Origin: a virus
DNA: 43,782 bases
Direction: 5' to 3' (one strand)
IMG/VR virus record: IMGVR_UViG_3300035222_000020
Location: 1-43,782 of that record
Made by a program: the position numbers and the translations under genes. Of this stretch, positions 26,640 to 37,500 are shown piece by piece (within the stretch, counting starts at the first letter, position 1; the number at the start of each line of letters is the position of its first letter). The notes under the pieces are model-generated. The model worked only from the letters and a program-made list of their open reading frames with translations, was not told the origin of the DNA and searched no databases.

Positions 26640-26645
26640 TAAGAT

Positions 26646-26975
26646 ATGGCTAGTGCTTTTAAAAATACTGGACAGGAAAATGTGATAGTTAATGACGCTA
26701 CAGCAGATGTATACACTTGTCCTGCTAATGCGACTGCTGTATTACACGCTGTTTATATTTCTAATACAAATCCTGCTACTCAAGCAGTAGTAGATGTTTC
26801 AGCAACGATTGATGGTGGAACAACTTTTAGGAGTATAATAAAAGGATGCGTTATTCCACAAAATAACACATTTATATTGGATAAACCAATAAATTTAGAG
26901 GCAAGTGATAAGTTAAGAGTAGTGAGTAATGTAACTCTCACGGATACATTTTTATCCATATTAGAGAACACATAG
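26646..26975 (+). CDS. Small virion protein
   Basis: This 109-residue beta-rich protein begins MASAFKNTGQENVIVNDATADVYTCPANATAVLHAVYISN and ends NLEASDKLRVVSNVTLTDTFLSILENT. Its pattern (A.LHAVYISN, IPQNNTFILDKPINLEASDKLRV) matches small marine T4-like phage proteins found among fibre genes, possibly a beta-sandwich domain. Cys at 25 is unpaired. The exact location in the particle is unknown. Confidence 0.62.
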   Translation: MASAFKNTGQENVIVNDATADVYTCPANATAVLHAVYISNTNPATQAVVDVSATIDGGTTFRSIIKGCVIPQNNTFILDKPINLEASDKLRVVSNVTLTDTFLSILENT

Positions 26976-26989
26976 GTCATAAGATAGAT

Positions 26990-27006
26990 TATAAATAGTA
27001 TAAATA
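26990..27006 (+). promoter_or_regulatory. Tandem late promoters TATAAATA x2
   Basis: Two perfect octamers lie one base apart, at 26990-26997 and 26999-27006. The second is 29 bases before the ATG at 27028. The tandem may raise expression of the following gene or give alternative start points. Confidence 0.75.
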
Positions 27007-27027
27007 TAAGGAAGAGGAATTAAATTT

Positions 27028-27522
27028 ATGGGATTAGCATTACCAACAGGAGCAAGTCAGGCAGTTGCAACAGACGCTGCTGGATTTCAGATTTCTAATG
27101 AGTATGCCATGCACGCCATGAACCGTGATGAGAATGGACTATTAATTTACTCTTTGACAAAATTAGATAGTACAGATTTGATTGAAGTTAATGACGGACA
27201 AGGATTTGGTTATAATGGTTTTGAAGGTCTTGCAATTGGGAAAACGAGTGCAGGAGTTGTTCAGAATACTTTACAGAATACTTATGATGAAGGTTCGGAT
27301 GACCATTTTGAAACGAATGCTAAATATAGAAAGTATCAACAAGTTAGATTTGACGGATTGAAACTTTTTTATTTTCTTAATGATGATGGTATGTTAGTTG
27401 CTAGATACCAACACGATTTTTTATATGCAACTGGTGACCAAGAAAGTGCAACAACAAATAGTAATTGGATACCACCTGGTGGAAATTATTACACACAAGC
27501 AAATCAGGAAAGGTATTTCTAA
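27028..27522 (+). CDS. Virion-associated protein, unknown
   Basis: This 164-residue protein has GLALPTGASQAVATDAAGFQISNEYAMHAMNRDENGLLIYSLTKLDS and YRKYQQVRFDGLKLFYFLNDDGMLVARYQHDFLY. It ends NWIPPGGNYYTQANQERYF. Related short proteins occur near fibre genes of T4-like marine phages, but I do not know a function. Expression from tandem late promoters suggests a structural protein needed in quantity. Confidence 0.65.
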   Translation: MGLALPTGASQAVATDAAGFQISNEYAMHAMNRDENGLLIYSLTKLDSTDLIEVNDGQGFGYNGFEGLAIGKTSAGVVQNTLQNTYDEGSDDHFETNAKYRKYQQVRFDGLKLFYFLNDDGMLVARYQHDFLYATGDQESATTNSNWIPPGGNYYTQANQERYF

Positions 27523-27546
27523 AACAAAAATTAGAGAGATTTAAAA

Positions 27547-30500
27547 ATGGCAGATTTTATTTTAGGTAGACTTAAATTTCACTTTAAAGGTGATTGGGTT
27601 ACCGCAACAGCTTATATTAAAGATGATGTAGTTAGATATGGTGGTAATACTTTTGTCGCAATAGTAAACCATACTTCTTCTGCACTTTTTGAAACAGAAC
27701 TTGTAGCAACAAAATGGAAAAAATTCGCAGCTGGTACTGAATGGAAAGGTGTTTGGACAGCTACTACTTTCTATAAAGTAGATGATGTAGTACAATGGGG
27801 AGGTTCTACCTTCGCCTGCAATACTGCTCACACTTCACAAGCAGATTTATATGACGACACAGCAAAATGGACATCTTTTGTTCCAGGGTTTGCGTGGAAA
27901 GGTACCTACACAAATGGTACTGCTTACAAAGTTAATGATTTAGCAAAATATGGTGCTAATGTTTATATCTGTACCGTAGAACATACTGCCGCTTCTACAA
28001 TAGATACAGCAAAATTCGCCGTATTCGTTTCTGGATTAGAATTTGAAGATTCTTGGAATTCAGGAACAGCTTATCAAGCTGGTGACATTGTAACTTACGG
28101 TGGTTATAATTATGTTGCTGAACAACAAAATTCAAATGAAATACCATACAACAACGCTTCCAATTGGGTAGTATTAACTACTGGTTGGAAAATGCAAGGC
28201 ACATACGCTGGTGCAACTGCATATAAAACTGGTGATGTTGTTAGATACGGTGGTCATACATATGTTGCAACAACAGACGCACAAGGAATAGTTCCAACAA
28301 CAACTGCAAATTGGGATTTATTAAATGAAGGATTTAATTGGAGGGATGATTGGACAGACGCAACTGATTATGCTCCAGGAGATGGTGTTAACTATGGTTC
28401 ATCATCTTATAGATGTAAATTAGCTCACACTTCTTCTGCTGTTGCAGGAGACGCTAAACGACCAGATTACGATAGTGGTGGAGTTTATTGGGATTTACTT
28501 GCTGAAGGTGATACAAACGCAACTCTAACTACAAGAGGTGATATTTTAACAAGAGACGCAACTCAACGAGCTAGATTAGCTGTTGGTACTACTGGTTCAT
28601 TATTAAAATCAGATGGTACAGATGTCGCTTGGGCAGTACCTGGAGTTACAACAGCTGTTTATTTTGTTGGCAAACACGGTGCTGATAACGATCCTGCTTC
28701 TGATTCAGGAAGAGGAACATCTTTAGAAAAACCTTGGTTAACAATTCAATACGCATTAACTTGGATGGCAGTAACAGGTAATATTGCTGCTGCTACAAAC
28801 AAAATACTTTATGTTAAAACAGGAGAATATGAGGAGGCATTGCCACTTATAGTTCCTGCTAATACAGCTTTAATTGGTGACGCATTAAGAAGTACAAAAA
28901 TTGCTCCTGCTTCAGGAAATTCAACTGCTTCAGGATTAACAAGTACACCTAACGCAAGAGCAGATATGCTTAGAGTTAGAAATGGAACTACGGTTAGAAA
29001 CTTTACATTTTCAGGAATGCTTGGAACAAATGGAAGTGATGACTCTTTTGGAGTAGCACGACCAAATACTGCTGACGGTGCAAGTCGTTCAGGAGTATGT
29101 ATTGCTTTAGATCCAGGTTCTGGAGTATCAGATACTTCCGTTCACATTACAGATAAAGAACCTTCTATAGAAAATTGTACACACATTGGTACTGGTTCTG
29201 TTGGAATTAAAGTTGATGGTTCATTACACAACGCTGGATTCATATCAATTTTTGCAAATGATTTTACACAAGTTAGTTCTGACGGTGTTGGAGTATGGAC
29301 TTTATCAAACGCTGTAGCTGAATTAGATTCAGTATTCACTTATTACTGCCACCACGGCTATCTTGCTGATAGTGGTTCTTTAATTAGAGGTTTGAACTCA
29401 AACAACTCTTATGGAGAATATGGTTCAACAGCTGCTGGTATTGACGCTGCTGAAACAGCTTATACTGGTGCTGTAGATTTACAAAACAACGAGGCAATAG
29501 TTGGAAGAACATTAATTGCTGATGGTAAAATTGGAAGATTAGAAATGGAATATGCTGGGGAAGGTTATTCTTCTTCAACAATAACTATTGGTGGAAGTGG
29601 AACTTCTGCTGCTGTTACTGGAGATTTAAGTGATGGTGCTATAGAACATATTACGGTAAATACTACTGGCGCAACACAATTCTCATCTTCTTCTGCTTTA
29701 GATTTTAGATATGCACAAGGAGGAACTACAAGTACAATTATCCTTAATGCTAGTGATACACAAGCAGATGACTTTTATAATGGAATGAGAATTAACATTT
29801 ATCAAGGTACTGGTTATGGTAGTACTGGAACGATAAGTGATTATGTTTCTTCTACAAAAACTGCTACGGTACAAAAAAATAATAGTAGTGCAGGATTTGA
29901 TGTCTGGGTAAATTCTGGATTATCAGCTGCTACTACTTTTGATTCAAGTACTGGATATGAAATAGAACCAAAAGTTGCTATCTCTGGTGGAGGTTCTCCA
30001 AGTAGAGAAGCTCTAGTTAGAGCAGTTATAGTAGATGGATTACTTTCAAAAGTTTTAATTTTAGATGGTGGTGCTGGATATTCTTCTGCACCTACGGTTA
30101 CATTAACAGACCCTAGTGCTGGAACGCTTGGTACTGCAACAGCAACAATCGGAGATGGAGTTATATCTCGTACAACGGTTGGTACTGCTGGTACAGGATA
30201 CAAACAAGAAGACACAACTGCTACGGTTGCTGGAGATGGTTATGCTGAAATATCAAGTGAAGGAACTGCCTTTGTTAGAGTAGATGGATTATCTAAAGAA
30301 CCTGCAGGTGGAGATGTAATAGAGTTTGCTGGAATATCTGGACAAGCTTATTATGTTGTTGGAGTTACAGGATATTCTGCTGGTGCTGGAACGGTTAGAG
30401 TTAGTCCTAAATTTACAACTTCTAATAAACCAACTAATAATGAAACAGCAACTTTAAGAAGTAATTACTCAAATATCAGATTAACTGGACACGACTTCCA

Positions 30501-31284
30501 AGATGTTGGTACTGGAGATAGTACAACAACTAATTATCCAGGTACACCAAGTCAATCTGCGGATTCAAATGATGAAATAATTGAAGTAGATAGAGGAAGA
30601 GTATTCTATTCTGCAACTGACCAAACTGGTAACTATAAAGTAAGTAACTTATTAAATGTTGACCAATCAACTGGTAAAGCAACATTAACTGCTGAAGACC
30701 TTGCACTTTCTGGATTACAAACATTAAGTTTGGGTTCAACTGCTCAAGGAAATTTTGGCGCTACAATTAACGAATTTAGTACTGACGGAACACTATCAGG
30801 TAATTCTGATACTGCTCTTGTAACTGAAAAAGGTATTAAAACTTATGTAGCTGAACGACTTGGAGGAGGACAAAACGATTTATCTGTTAATTCAATAACA
30901 GCTGGTAGTGTTTATACTTCAGGTGGAACAATAACAACAACAGGATTAAGTGGAACAGATGTAAACTTAACTATCGGAACACAAAACTCTGGTATAATTA
31001 CTCTTGCTGCTCAATCACAAACAAGTATTACACCAACAACTGCAAACGACCTAGTTAATAAGTCATATGTTGACGCACAAGGAACACCAACATTACAAAC
31101 ACTTTCAATTGATGATATGGATTTAGCATTAAAAAGAAGAGTTATTACTAATGCTAATGAACTTGTACAGAAAGAAAGTGTGTTTTTTGATGGAACGGAT
31201 GCGACTGAAGGGTTTGAATTTATTAACGGCACTATGCACATAAACATAGATAATGCTGGGGATTTGGTAATAGAAACAATATAA
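27547..31284 (+). CDS. Tail spike/fibre 1: carbohydrate-binding-like repeats plus beta-helix
   Basis: This 1245-residue protein has an N-terminal LGRLKFHFKGDW module. About six repeats of roughly 50 residues follow with W.....Y..GDVV.YGG..Y....HTS (residues about 10-310), similar to type 5/12 chitin-binding-like modules. Next, VYFVGKHGADNDPASDSGRGTSLEKPWLTIQYAL (about 373-406) and LYVKTGEYEEALPLIVPANTALIGD begin a right-handed beta-helix of pectate-lyase type, so this may be a spike that binds or cuts host glycans. GEGYSS and GGAGYSSAP stretches follow. The C-terminus has TPTTANDLVNKSYVDAQGTP, common in phage fibres. The lytic residues cannot be assigned by eye. Confidence 0.8.
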   Translation: MADFILGRLKFHFKGDWVTATAYIKDDVVRYGGNTFVAIVNHTSSALFETELVATKWKKFAAGTEWKGVWTATTFYKVDDVVQWGGSTFACNTAHTSQADLYDDTAKWTSFVPGFAWKGTYTNGTAYKVNDLAKYGANVYICTVEHTAASTIDTAKFAVFVSGLEFEDSWNSGTAYQAGDIVTYGGYNYVAEQQNSNEIPYNNASNWVVLTTGWKMQGTYAGATAYKTGDVVRYGGHTYVATTDAQGIVPTTTANWDLLNEGFNWRDDWTDATDYAPGDGVNYGSSSYRCKLAHTSSAVAGDAKRPDYDSGGVYWDLLAEGDTNATLTTRGDILTRDATQRARLAVGTTGSLLKSDGTDVAWAVPGVTTAVYFVGKHGADNDPASDSGRGTSLEKPWLTIQYALTWMAVTGNIAAATNKILYVKTGEYEEALPLIVPANTALIGDALRSTKIAPASGNSTASGLTSTPNARADMLRVRNGTTVRNFTFSGMLGTNGSDDSFGVARPNTADGASRSGVCIALDPGSGVSDTSVHITDKEPSIENCTHIGTGSVGIKVDGSLHNAGFISIFANDFTQVSSDGVGVWTLSNAVAELDSVFTYYCHHGYLADSGSLIRGLNSNNSYGEYGSTAAGIDAAETAYTGAVDLQNNEAIVGRTLIADGKIGRLEMEYAGEGYSSSTITIGGSGTSAAVTGDLSDGAIEHITVNTTGATQFSSSSALDFRYAQGGTTSTIILNASDTQADDFYNGMRINIYQGTGYGSTGTISDYVSSTKTATVQKNNSSAGFDVWVNSGLSAATTFDSSTGYEIEPKVAISGGGSPSREALVRAVIVDGLLSKVLILDGGAGYSSAPTVTLTDPSAGTLGTATATIGDGVISRTTVGTAGTGYKQEDTTATVAGDGYAEISSEGTAFVRVDGLSKEPAGGDVIEFAGISGQAYYVVGVTGYSAGAGTVRVSPKFTTSNKPTNNETATLRSNYSNIRLTGHDFQDVGTGDSTTTNYPGTPSQSADSNDEIIEVDRGRVFYSATDQTGNYKVSNLLNVDQSTGKATLTAEDLALSGLQTLSLGSTAQGNFGATINEFSTDGTLSGNSDTALVTEKGIKTYVAERLGGGQNDLSVNSITAGSVYTSGGTITTTGLSGTDVNLTIGTQNSGIITLAAQSQTSITPTTANDLVNKSYVDAQGTPTLQTLSIDDMDLALKRRVITNANELVQKESVFFDGTDATEGFEFINGTMHINIDNAGDLVIETI

Positions 31285-31287
31285 ATA
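31280..31287 (+). promoter_or_regulatory. T4-type late promoter TATAAATA
   Basis: A perfect octamer overlaps the end of the spike gene and lies 31 bases before the ATG at 31311. The leader is nearly identical to that at 4299-4329. Confidence 0.8.
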
Positions 31288-31310
31288 ATATTAGAAATAG
31301 GAAATAAACA

Positions 31311-34300
31311 ATGGCAACAACAAAAACTAGAATCGGTAACTTGTTTTTCAATTATCAAGGTGAATATTCAAGTACAAAGACCTATCATAAAGATGATGTT
31401 GTTATATACAACAACACAGATTGGATTTGTACTAAAAATTCATCAACAACTGGAACTGCACCAGTAGATAATCAACGAAGATATGTTAGATTGACTAAAG
31501 CTGTTTCTGCTGGAACAGGTGCAAACGCATATAAATGGGATGGTGAAGCAACTTGGCCGCAAGAAGAAGTACAATATAAAGTTGGCGATACATTGGTTTT
31601 ATACCAAGATGGTGCCGACTTTGATGATAACCGAGTAGCATTTTCTAACTCTTCTTCAAATAAAGCTACAAATCTTTGGCATACAGATGTAACTTATTTA
31701 CTAGATGGAAAAGCTGTAGGTGCTGGAACTGCTGTTGGAGATTATTTTAACGACACTACTTTCAACAATGCTGCTACTAGAGAAATAAGAATAGATTTTA
31801 CAAAAGAAACACCTAAAGAAATTTATGTGTTTAATTTTCAAAACGCTTCTGCTTTTTGGGGTCCTAAAATAGTTGTTGCTGACCATGCAATTTGGAAACC
31901 AATTAGACAATCATTTAATTGGAGAGGCGAACACGATAACACTAACGATACTGGTTCATATTTAACTTACTACACAAATGATATAGTTAAAGTATTTGTA
32001 GATGTAGATAATGATTATCTTCATTCTACAATGAACCAAGAGCATATTCAAAGAGTAAGAGCTACTTATATTTGTATAAGAGAACATACTTGTGATGGTA
32101 CTAACAAATTTTTACCTTGGGACCAAGAAAAAGATACAGACGATTGGAAATATTGGGAAAGAGTTTCAGAAGAAATGCAATTTGATGATGAGGTTATTAC
32201 CGATAGTGGTGCTGTTGCAACAATTACTAATGTATCAGCTGGTTCTCCAAGTAGACAACCAGGATATTATGAAAGTGTTAATTGTATTAATGTAACTGCT
32301 GCTGCTGAAAATTCAGGTGCAGGAAGAACTGGTGGATATAATACACCAATGTTTGATGTTGAAATAGAAGGATATCAATCTGCAAAAACTTGGACGGTTG
32401 AAAGTGGTGCTCATTACAAAAGAAAAAAAGGAATTTATAAAAATTTAACTCACACTTCTTCAACTGGTGGTGGTGGAAACTGCTATTGGGATTTTGAAGT
32501 AGACCAAGACGGTGAAGTTATTGTTTCAACACTTACTAAAAAACTTCTTAATGGTCAAATGGGTGGACTTGGATACGCTATAGACGAAGAATTAACTTTC
32601 GCTGACGCAGGTTTTGGTGGCGGTGGTGCTCCAGATGTTGTATTAAAAATATCTGCAATAGGAACTTGGGGTGCTTTACTTATTAAAGTATCTCCAGACC
32701 AAAGACACGGAAGACAAAGAAGTAAGTGGGACAACGACAATGACACTCCTTTAATGGGCGGTGAAAATAACGCTGTTTCTGACCAACTAAAATTTGATGG
32801 ATATATATTTTATGCTTCTTCATCTCCAACCTTTGATGTTGCAAGTACACAGAAAAAAGCTAGAGGATATCAACATAGATATTCAGGTAATAGATTAGAG
32901 TGTATGAGTTTATGTAATACAAGTGGTCCACTTGGAGACGATAACAAATATTACAGATTGCCAGGACAATTCCAACAAGCGAATTGTGTTAACTGGCCTT
33001 GTTTCATAAATGGTCGTGGTGGAATTACAAGTTGGGGTTCAAACTCAACTGGACAAGCTGGACTTTATATAGATGGTGTACTATCAGGAGTTGGAATGAC
33101 ATTCCCATTCCTAGATTGGTATAGAAGTTCTGATAATGGAGGTTCTGGTATTCATACAACTCCAGATAAAGAAACGCCAAAAGCAATTCAATTAATATCT
33201 GGATATGAGTGTGGTATGGCATTATTTAATAATGGCGAAATATACCATTGGGGTTACGGAGGTCAAGGACAAAGTGGTGACGCTTCTACTACAAGCAGAA
33301 ATTTTCCAGTTAGACCTGGTGGAACATACCAAGAAGTTTATGCTGCTGCTAATACTTCAACACATACATTAATGGAAACTAGAATAAATAGAATTTGGAT
33401 GTCTAATTGGGGTGGAAACAATAATGTTAACTCTCATAGTTGCTATGCGTTAGATTCGGATGGCGAAATGTGGGCTTGGGGTTATAACAACTATGGTCAA
33501 TTAGGAGATAATACAACAACTGATAAAACTAGACCACAAAAAATTTCAAAAAGTACTTATTTTAATAATAATAAAATTCTTGCTTTCTGGACTGCTGGTG
33601 CTCAACACGCTTTCTGTTATGCGCTTGATGACGCAGGAAAATTATATAGTTGGGGATACAATGGATATGGACAACTTGCAAACGGTAACACAACTAATCT
33701 CCATGTACCAACTGAAATAACAAGTCCTGTTTTTGATAATGTTGGAGCGTCAAGTATAGGTGGTATTAAAAAATTATTAATAGATTCTGAAGCTTCATAT
33801 GGAAGAGTTGCTATTCTTACTGACAAAGGCCAAATATTTTGGACAGGAAGAAACGAATTTGGATGGGCGATGATGGGAAATACTACAGATGTTAGTACAT
33901 TTACAAAAATGTCTAGTGGACCTGGATCCGGAAGTTATGGAACTTGTTCTAATATGTGGTTTACTGGAAATGGAAGATATGCTTCTTTCTATACAAAAGA
34001 CCAAGTTGGTAATATTAAGTGTTGTGGATACAATGCTAACTATGAACTTGGTATAGGAAATTCAACTAACCAAACTTCGCCAGTAACACCTAAATGGCAG
34101 ATTAATGGAACAACAGCAACTGATTTAGAAAACATTAAAGACATTGGTTGCAATAGTGAATATGGTAACGAATGGATGTGTAATGTTTGGGTATTAACTT
34201 ATGACGGATTTATGTTTAATGTTGGAAGAAACAACTATGGATTAGGATGTCAAGGTTGGTCTTCTAGTTATAACGACAGACAATCTACAAATGGAATAGA

Positions 34301-34532
34301 AGAAACAGATGATTATTATTTCCAAATGCAAAGAATGCCTAATTTCGCACATGGCAGAATTGAAGATGTAAGAGGAAGAGGATATTACTCTAGTGATGGT
34401 AATAGATACCACTTTAGAGAAGTTAGAACTTTTGATAACAGGTACTTATTGTGGGGTTATGGTGGATCTTATATTATGGGACAAAATGATGGTGATTACC
34501 ACTCAATGGCACAACCACCTGTGTTATGTTAA
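31311..34532 (+). CDS. Tail fibre 2 with RCC1-like beta-propeller
   Basis: This 1073-residue protein starts with RIGNLFFNYQGEYSSTKTYHKDDVVIYNNTDWICTKNSS, the same attachment-type module as the spikes at 27547, 34563 and 39119. The middle is beta-rich, with a Gly-rich YAIDEELTFADAGFGGGGAPDVVLKI segment. From about residue 560 to the end there are about eight RCC1-type repeats, such as SWGSNSTGQAG, HWGYGGQGQSGD, AWGYNNYGQLGDNTTTD, SWGYNGYGQLANGNTT and CCGYNANYELGIGNST. RCC1 repeats form a seven-bladed propeller in eukaryotic RCC1, where it acts as a protein-binding platform. Here it is probably the receptor-binding tip. Confidence 0.82.
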   Translation: MATTKTRIGNLFFNYQGEYSSTKTYHKDDVVIYNNTDWICTKNSSTTGTAPVDNQRRYVRLTKAVSAGTGANAYKWDGEATWPQEEVQYKVGDTLVLYQDGADFDDNRVAFSNSSSNKATNLWHTDVTYLLDGKAVGAGTAVGDYFNDTTFNNAATREIRIDFTKETPKEIYVFNFQNASAFWGPKIVVADHAIWKPIRQSFNWRGEHDNTNDTGSYLTYYTNDIVKVFVDVDNDYLHSTMNQEHIQRVRATYICIREHTCDGTNKFLPWDQEKDTDDWKYWERVSEEMQFDDEVITDSGAVATITNVSAGSPSRQPGYYESVNCINVTAAAENSGAGRTGGYNTPMFDVEIEGYQSAKTWTVESGAHYKRKKGIYKNLTHTSSTGGGGNCYWDFEVDQDGEVIVSTLTKKLLNGQMGGLGYAIDEELTFADAGFGGGGAPDVVLKISAIGTWGALLIKVSPDQRHGRQRSKWDNDNDTPLMGGENNAVSDQLKFDGYIFYASSSPTFDVASTQKKARGYQHRYSGNRLECMSLCNTSGPLGDDNKYYRLPGQFQQANCVNWPCFINGRGGITSWGSNSTGQAGLYIDGVLSGVGMTFPFLDWYRSSDNGGSGIHTTPDKETPKAIQLISGYECGMALFNNGEIYHWGYGGQGQSGDASTTSRNFPVRPGGTYQEVYAAANTSTHTLMETRINRIWMSNWGGNNNVNSHSCYALDSDGEMWAWGYNNYGQLGDNTTTDKTRPQKISKSTYFNNNKILAFWTAGAQHAFCYALDDAGKLYSWGYNGYGQLANGNTTNLHVPTEITSPVFDNVGASSIGGIKKLLIDSEASYGRVAILTDKGQIFWTGRNEFGWAMMGNTTDVSTFTKMSSGPGSGSYGTCSNMWFTGNGRYASFYTKDQVGNIKCCGYNANYELGIGNSTNQTSPVTPKWQINGTTATDLENIKDIGCNSEYGNEWMCNVWVLTYDGFMFNVGRNNYGLGCQGWSSSYNDRQSTNGIEETDDYYFQMQRMPNFAHGRIEDVRGRGYYSSDGNRYHFREVRTFDNRYLLWGYGGSYIMGQNDGDYHSMAQPPVLC

Positions 34533-34538
34533 TAAATA
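34531..34538 (+). promoter_or_regulatory. Possible weak late promoter (AATAAATA)
   Basis: This octamer differs from TATAAATA at its first base and lies 32 bases before the ATG at 34563, the spacing of the perfect promoters. It is a likely but weaker late promoter. Read-through from 31280 is the alternative. Confidence 0.4.
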
Positions 34539-34562
34539 TAATTAAGATAGGGAAAAATTAAA

Positions 34563-37500
34563 ATGGCAAAAATAAATCTCGGAAGAATTAAATTACAATT
34601 CCAAGGGGAATACGATAGAGAACAACTATACAGAAGAGACGATATAGTATACCATTCTAACGCAATGTGGATACTAACAAATGAATATCTTGCTGATGGT
34701 TCAAGCGCATATGCTCCTGGAAGTAAAGTAGTTGGATATAATGTAAAAGAAAGAACTGGTGGTAACTGGTCGCAAGATCCAGATTACAACGGTGCTGACG
34801 CATTTAACTATACACAATATTGGACAGAAAACGAAAGAAAAGGCGAAAGACAAAGAACCGACCAAGATGGAAACCCTATCAAATATAATTCTACTTACGG
34901 TTCTAACGAAGAAGGCGCAAATGAACAATCTTGGAATCAAATAGATACAGCATTGGGAACGGTTGTTCGTCATCAAACTCACTTAATGGATGAATATGAT
35001 TCTATGTTTAGAGAAACAGAAGATGATTATTCAGAAATGGATACTTACAATGGTTATGAACAAACTTATTTTAGATACCACTACAGACCAATAGATAATT
35101 CTTTTGAAGTACAGGTTTCTATTTCAGGTGGTGTAGCAGATTTTAAAATTGATAACAGACTAGGTTCTGATACTAAAGGTAGACAATTCGCTGGATATAG
35201 AAACTTTGAGTTTGTTAGAGAAGGTCATAGATACAATTTTATTCAACAAAAAAATTCAAACAAATACTATCCAATAGGATTTTCTTATACTGCTGATGGT
35301 ATTCATAATGCAAATAATTTAGGTAAGTCATTAGGACAGGATCCTGATGGACCTTATTATGTAAAAGGAACAACTTCAACTGGTGATAGTGGTTTCTTTT
35401 CACCAATGTATAAAACAGAAGCTTCTGCTATCGCTGAAGATACAAGACGAGGTGGTGGTGGTGCTGCTCACAAATTAACTTTTGACCAAGGTGATGTACC
35501 TGGTTGGGAAACTCAATCAGTTGCTTTACAAGGTCATAAACACGCTGATGGCACACAAAGAAAAGATACGCAAGTTTCAGTATTAACAGACGCAAGTAAT
35601 AACACTTATTTACAAGTTTCAAATTCTTGGAAAGGAACAACTACTGGTGGAGTTGCTTCTTCTGAAAGAAAAACGATTTATTTACATACTGGCGATACTA
35701 CAGAACATCACGCACAAACAGGAACAACATATTCTTATGTTTATGTTGACGGTGCATTACAAGTTAATTCTAATATAACAGCTGTAGTAACACAAAGTAG
35801 AGACGATACAACAACTTTAAATGCTGGTGCTGGAAGACAAAGATTATTAATTAATGGAAAACCAGTTTATCAATTAGTTGCTGAAGCTTCTACCGTTGTT
35901 GTTGGTGGTATATCTGGTGATTATCAAGGAATAGATAAGACTGGAACTGGAACAACTACTGCATTGGGTTCAACTCCAACTTCTAACGAAGATAAGATTG
36001 AACTTTATATGCCGAAACTTACGGATTCAACAGAAAATACTGAAAGAACTTTTGAAGTTTCTGTATCAGGAAGTAAATTTCATATAGATGGTTCATTGGC
36101 AACTGCTGAAACGGTTAAATTAGAAGAAGGAAAAACTTATAAGTTTGACCAATCTGATTCAACTAACGCAGGACAAACATTAACTTTCTCAACAACTAGT
36201 GATGGAACACACGCTAGTGGTTCTGCATACACAACTGGAGTAACCCATTATGGTACTCCTGGAAGTGCTGGTGCTCATACAATAATTAAATTACAAGCTG
36301 GTGTAGCTAAACTTTATACTTACTCAGCTGAAACAGCTTCCTATGGATTCGCAACAGAAACTTATGATATGTCTGCAAATCTTGGTAAATCATATGCTCC
36401 TGGTAATCTACCAAAATGGAGAGGATATGGTAAAAACGGATGGGTTAAATATTACCTAGACGGATATCAAGTAGATGAAAATACTTACATTGAATGTTTC
36501 TTTAAATCGGATCAAGCAGATTACGATTATCAATACCCACAAGAAATGGATAATGGAAGATGGAAAGGTGGAAATCAATACAATTTCTTAAACAAAGGTG
36601 AGAGAACGGTTGAATTAACGGTTCCTTATCAAACAACTCAATCTGAAGCTGAAAAAACGGTTATCTATCCATTCTGTTTAGAACCAACTACTGCTACTAG
36701 AGCAACTACTGGTATGTACAATAGTTCTGGTTTCTCAATTGAGAAATCTTGGAGAGGTTTCAAACATTGGGACAAAATACAATCATCTTTAAGATTTAGA
36801 GGTGAATATTCTACTAACACACAATACAATTACAATGATGTTGTGTCTTACAAACCTTTCAAAAAATTAACAAATGAAAAATGGTATACACAAGGTACTG
36901 GATTATACAAAGCAATAAGAGATAGTAAAGGTAGACCACCTCAACACGGTCACCAAGAACCAACAAGGTCTCCTTTAATGACAAAATCTTCTGTTACTGC
37001 TGGAAAATTAACTGGATACGGTGAACACGAAAATAATAATACAACAGGAAAAAATTATCCTCCACATATTCAATCATATCATAATGCTTGGGAATCCTTT
37101 GCAGGTATGAATGCACAAGAACAATGTGCTGGAGTTTGGTTCCCGAATAGGGGTCCAATCGGATGGCCGTTTAAACATGGTCGGTCTGAATCTGCCAATA
37201 CTTACAGAAACCATATGTACATAGATAAAAATGGTGCATTATGGACAATTGGGGAAGGTAGTTCAAGCTCCGATATGCACCACGCTAGGTCGTCTTCATA
37301 CTTTAGAGAAGTATGTTTTAGATGGAGAGATTTTTACAATTCTGAAAGCAGAAACGAAGGTGGTTATAATAATAGACGAGGACCTAAATGGTCTCGTTAT
37401 GACAGAATGAGAACACCTCGCTGTATACAGATTGAACAAGGATACGATTATACAACCGTTCTATTTGATAATGGTGAATTATTCCACGGTGGTTATGGTG

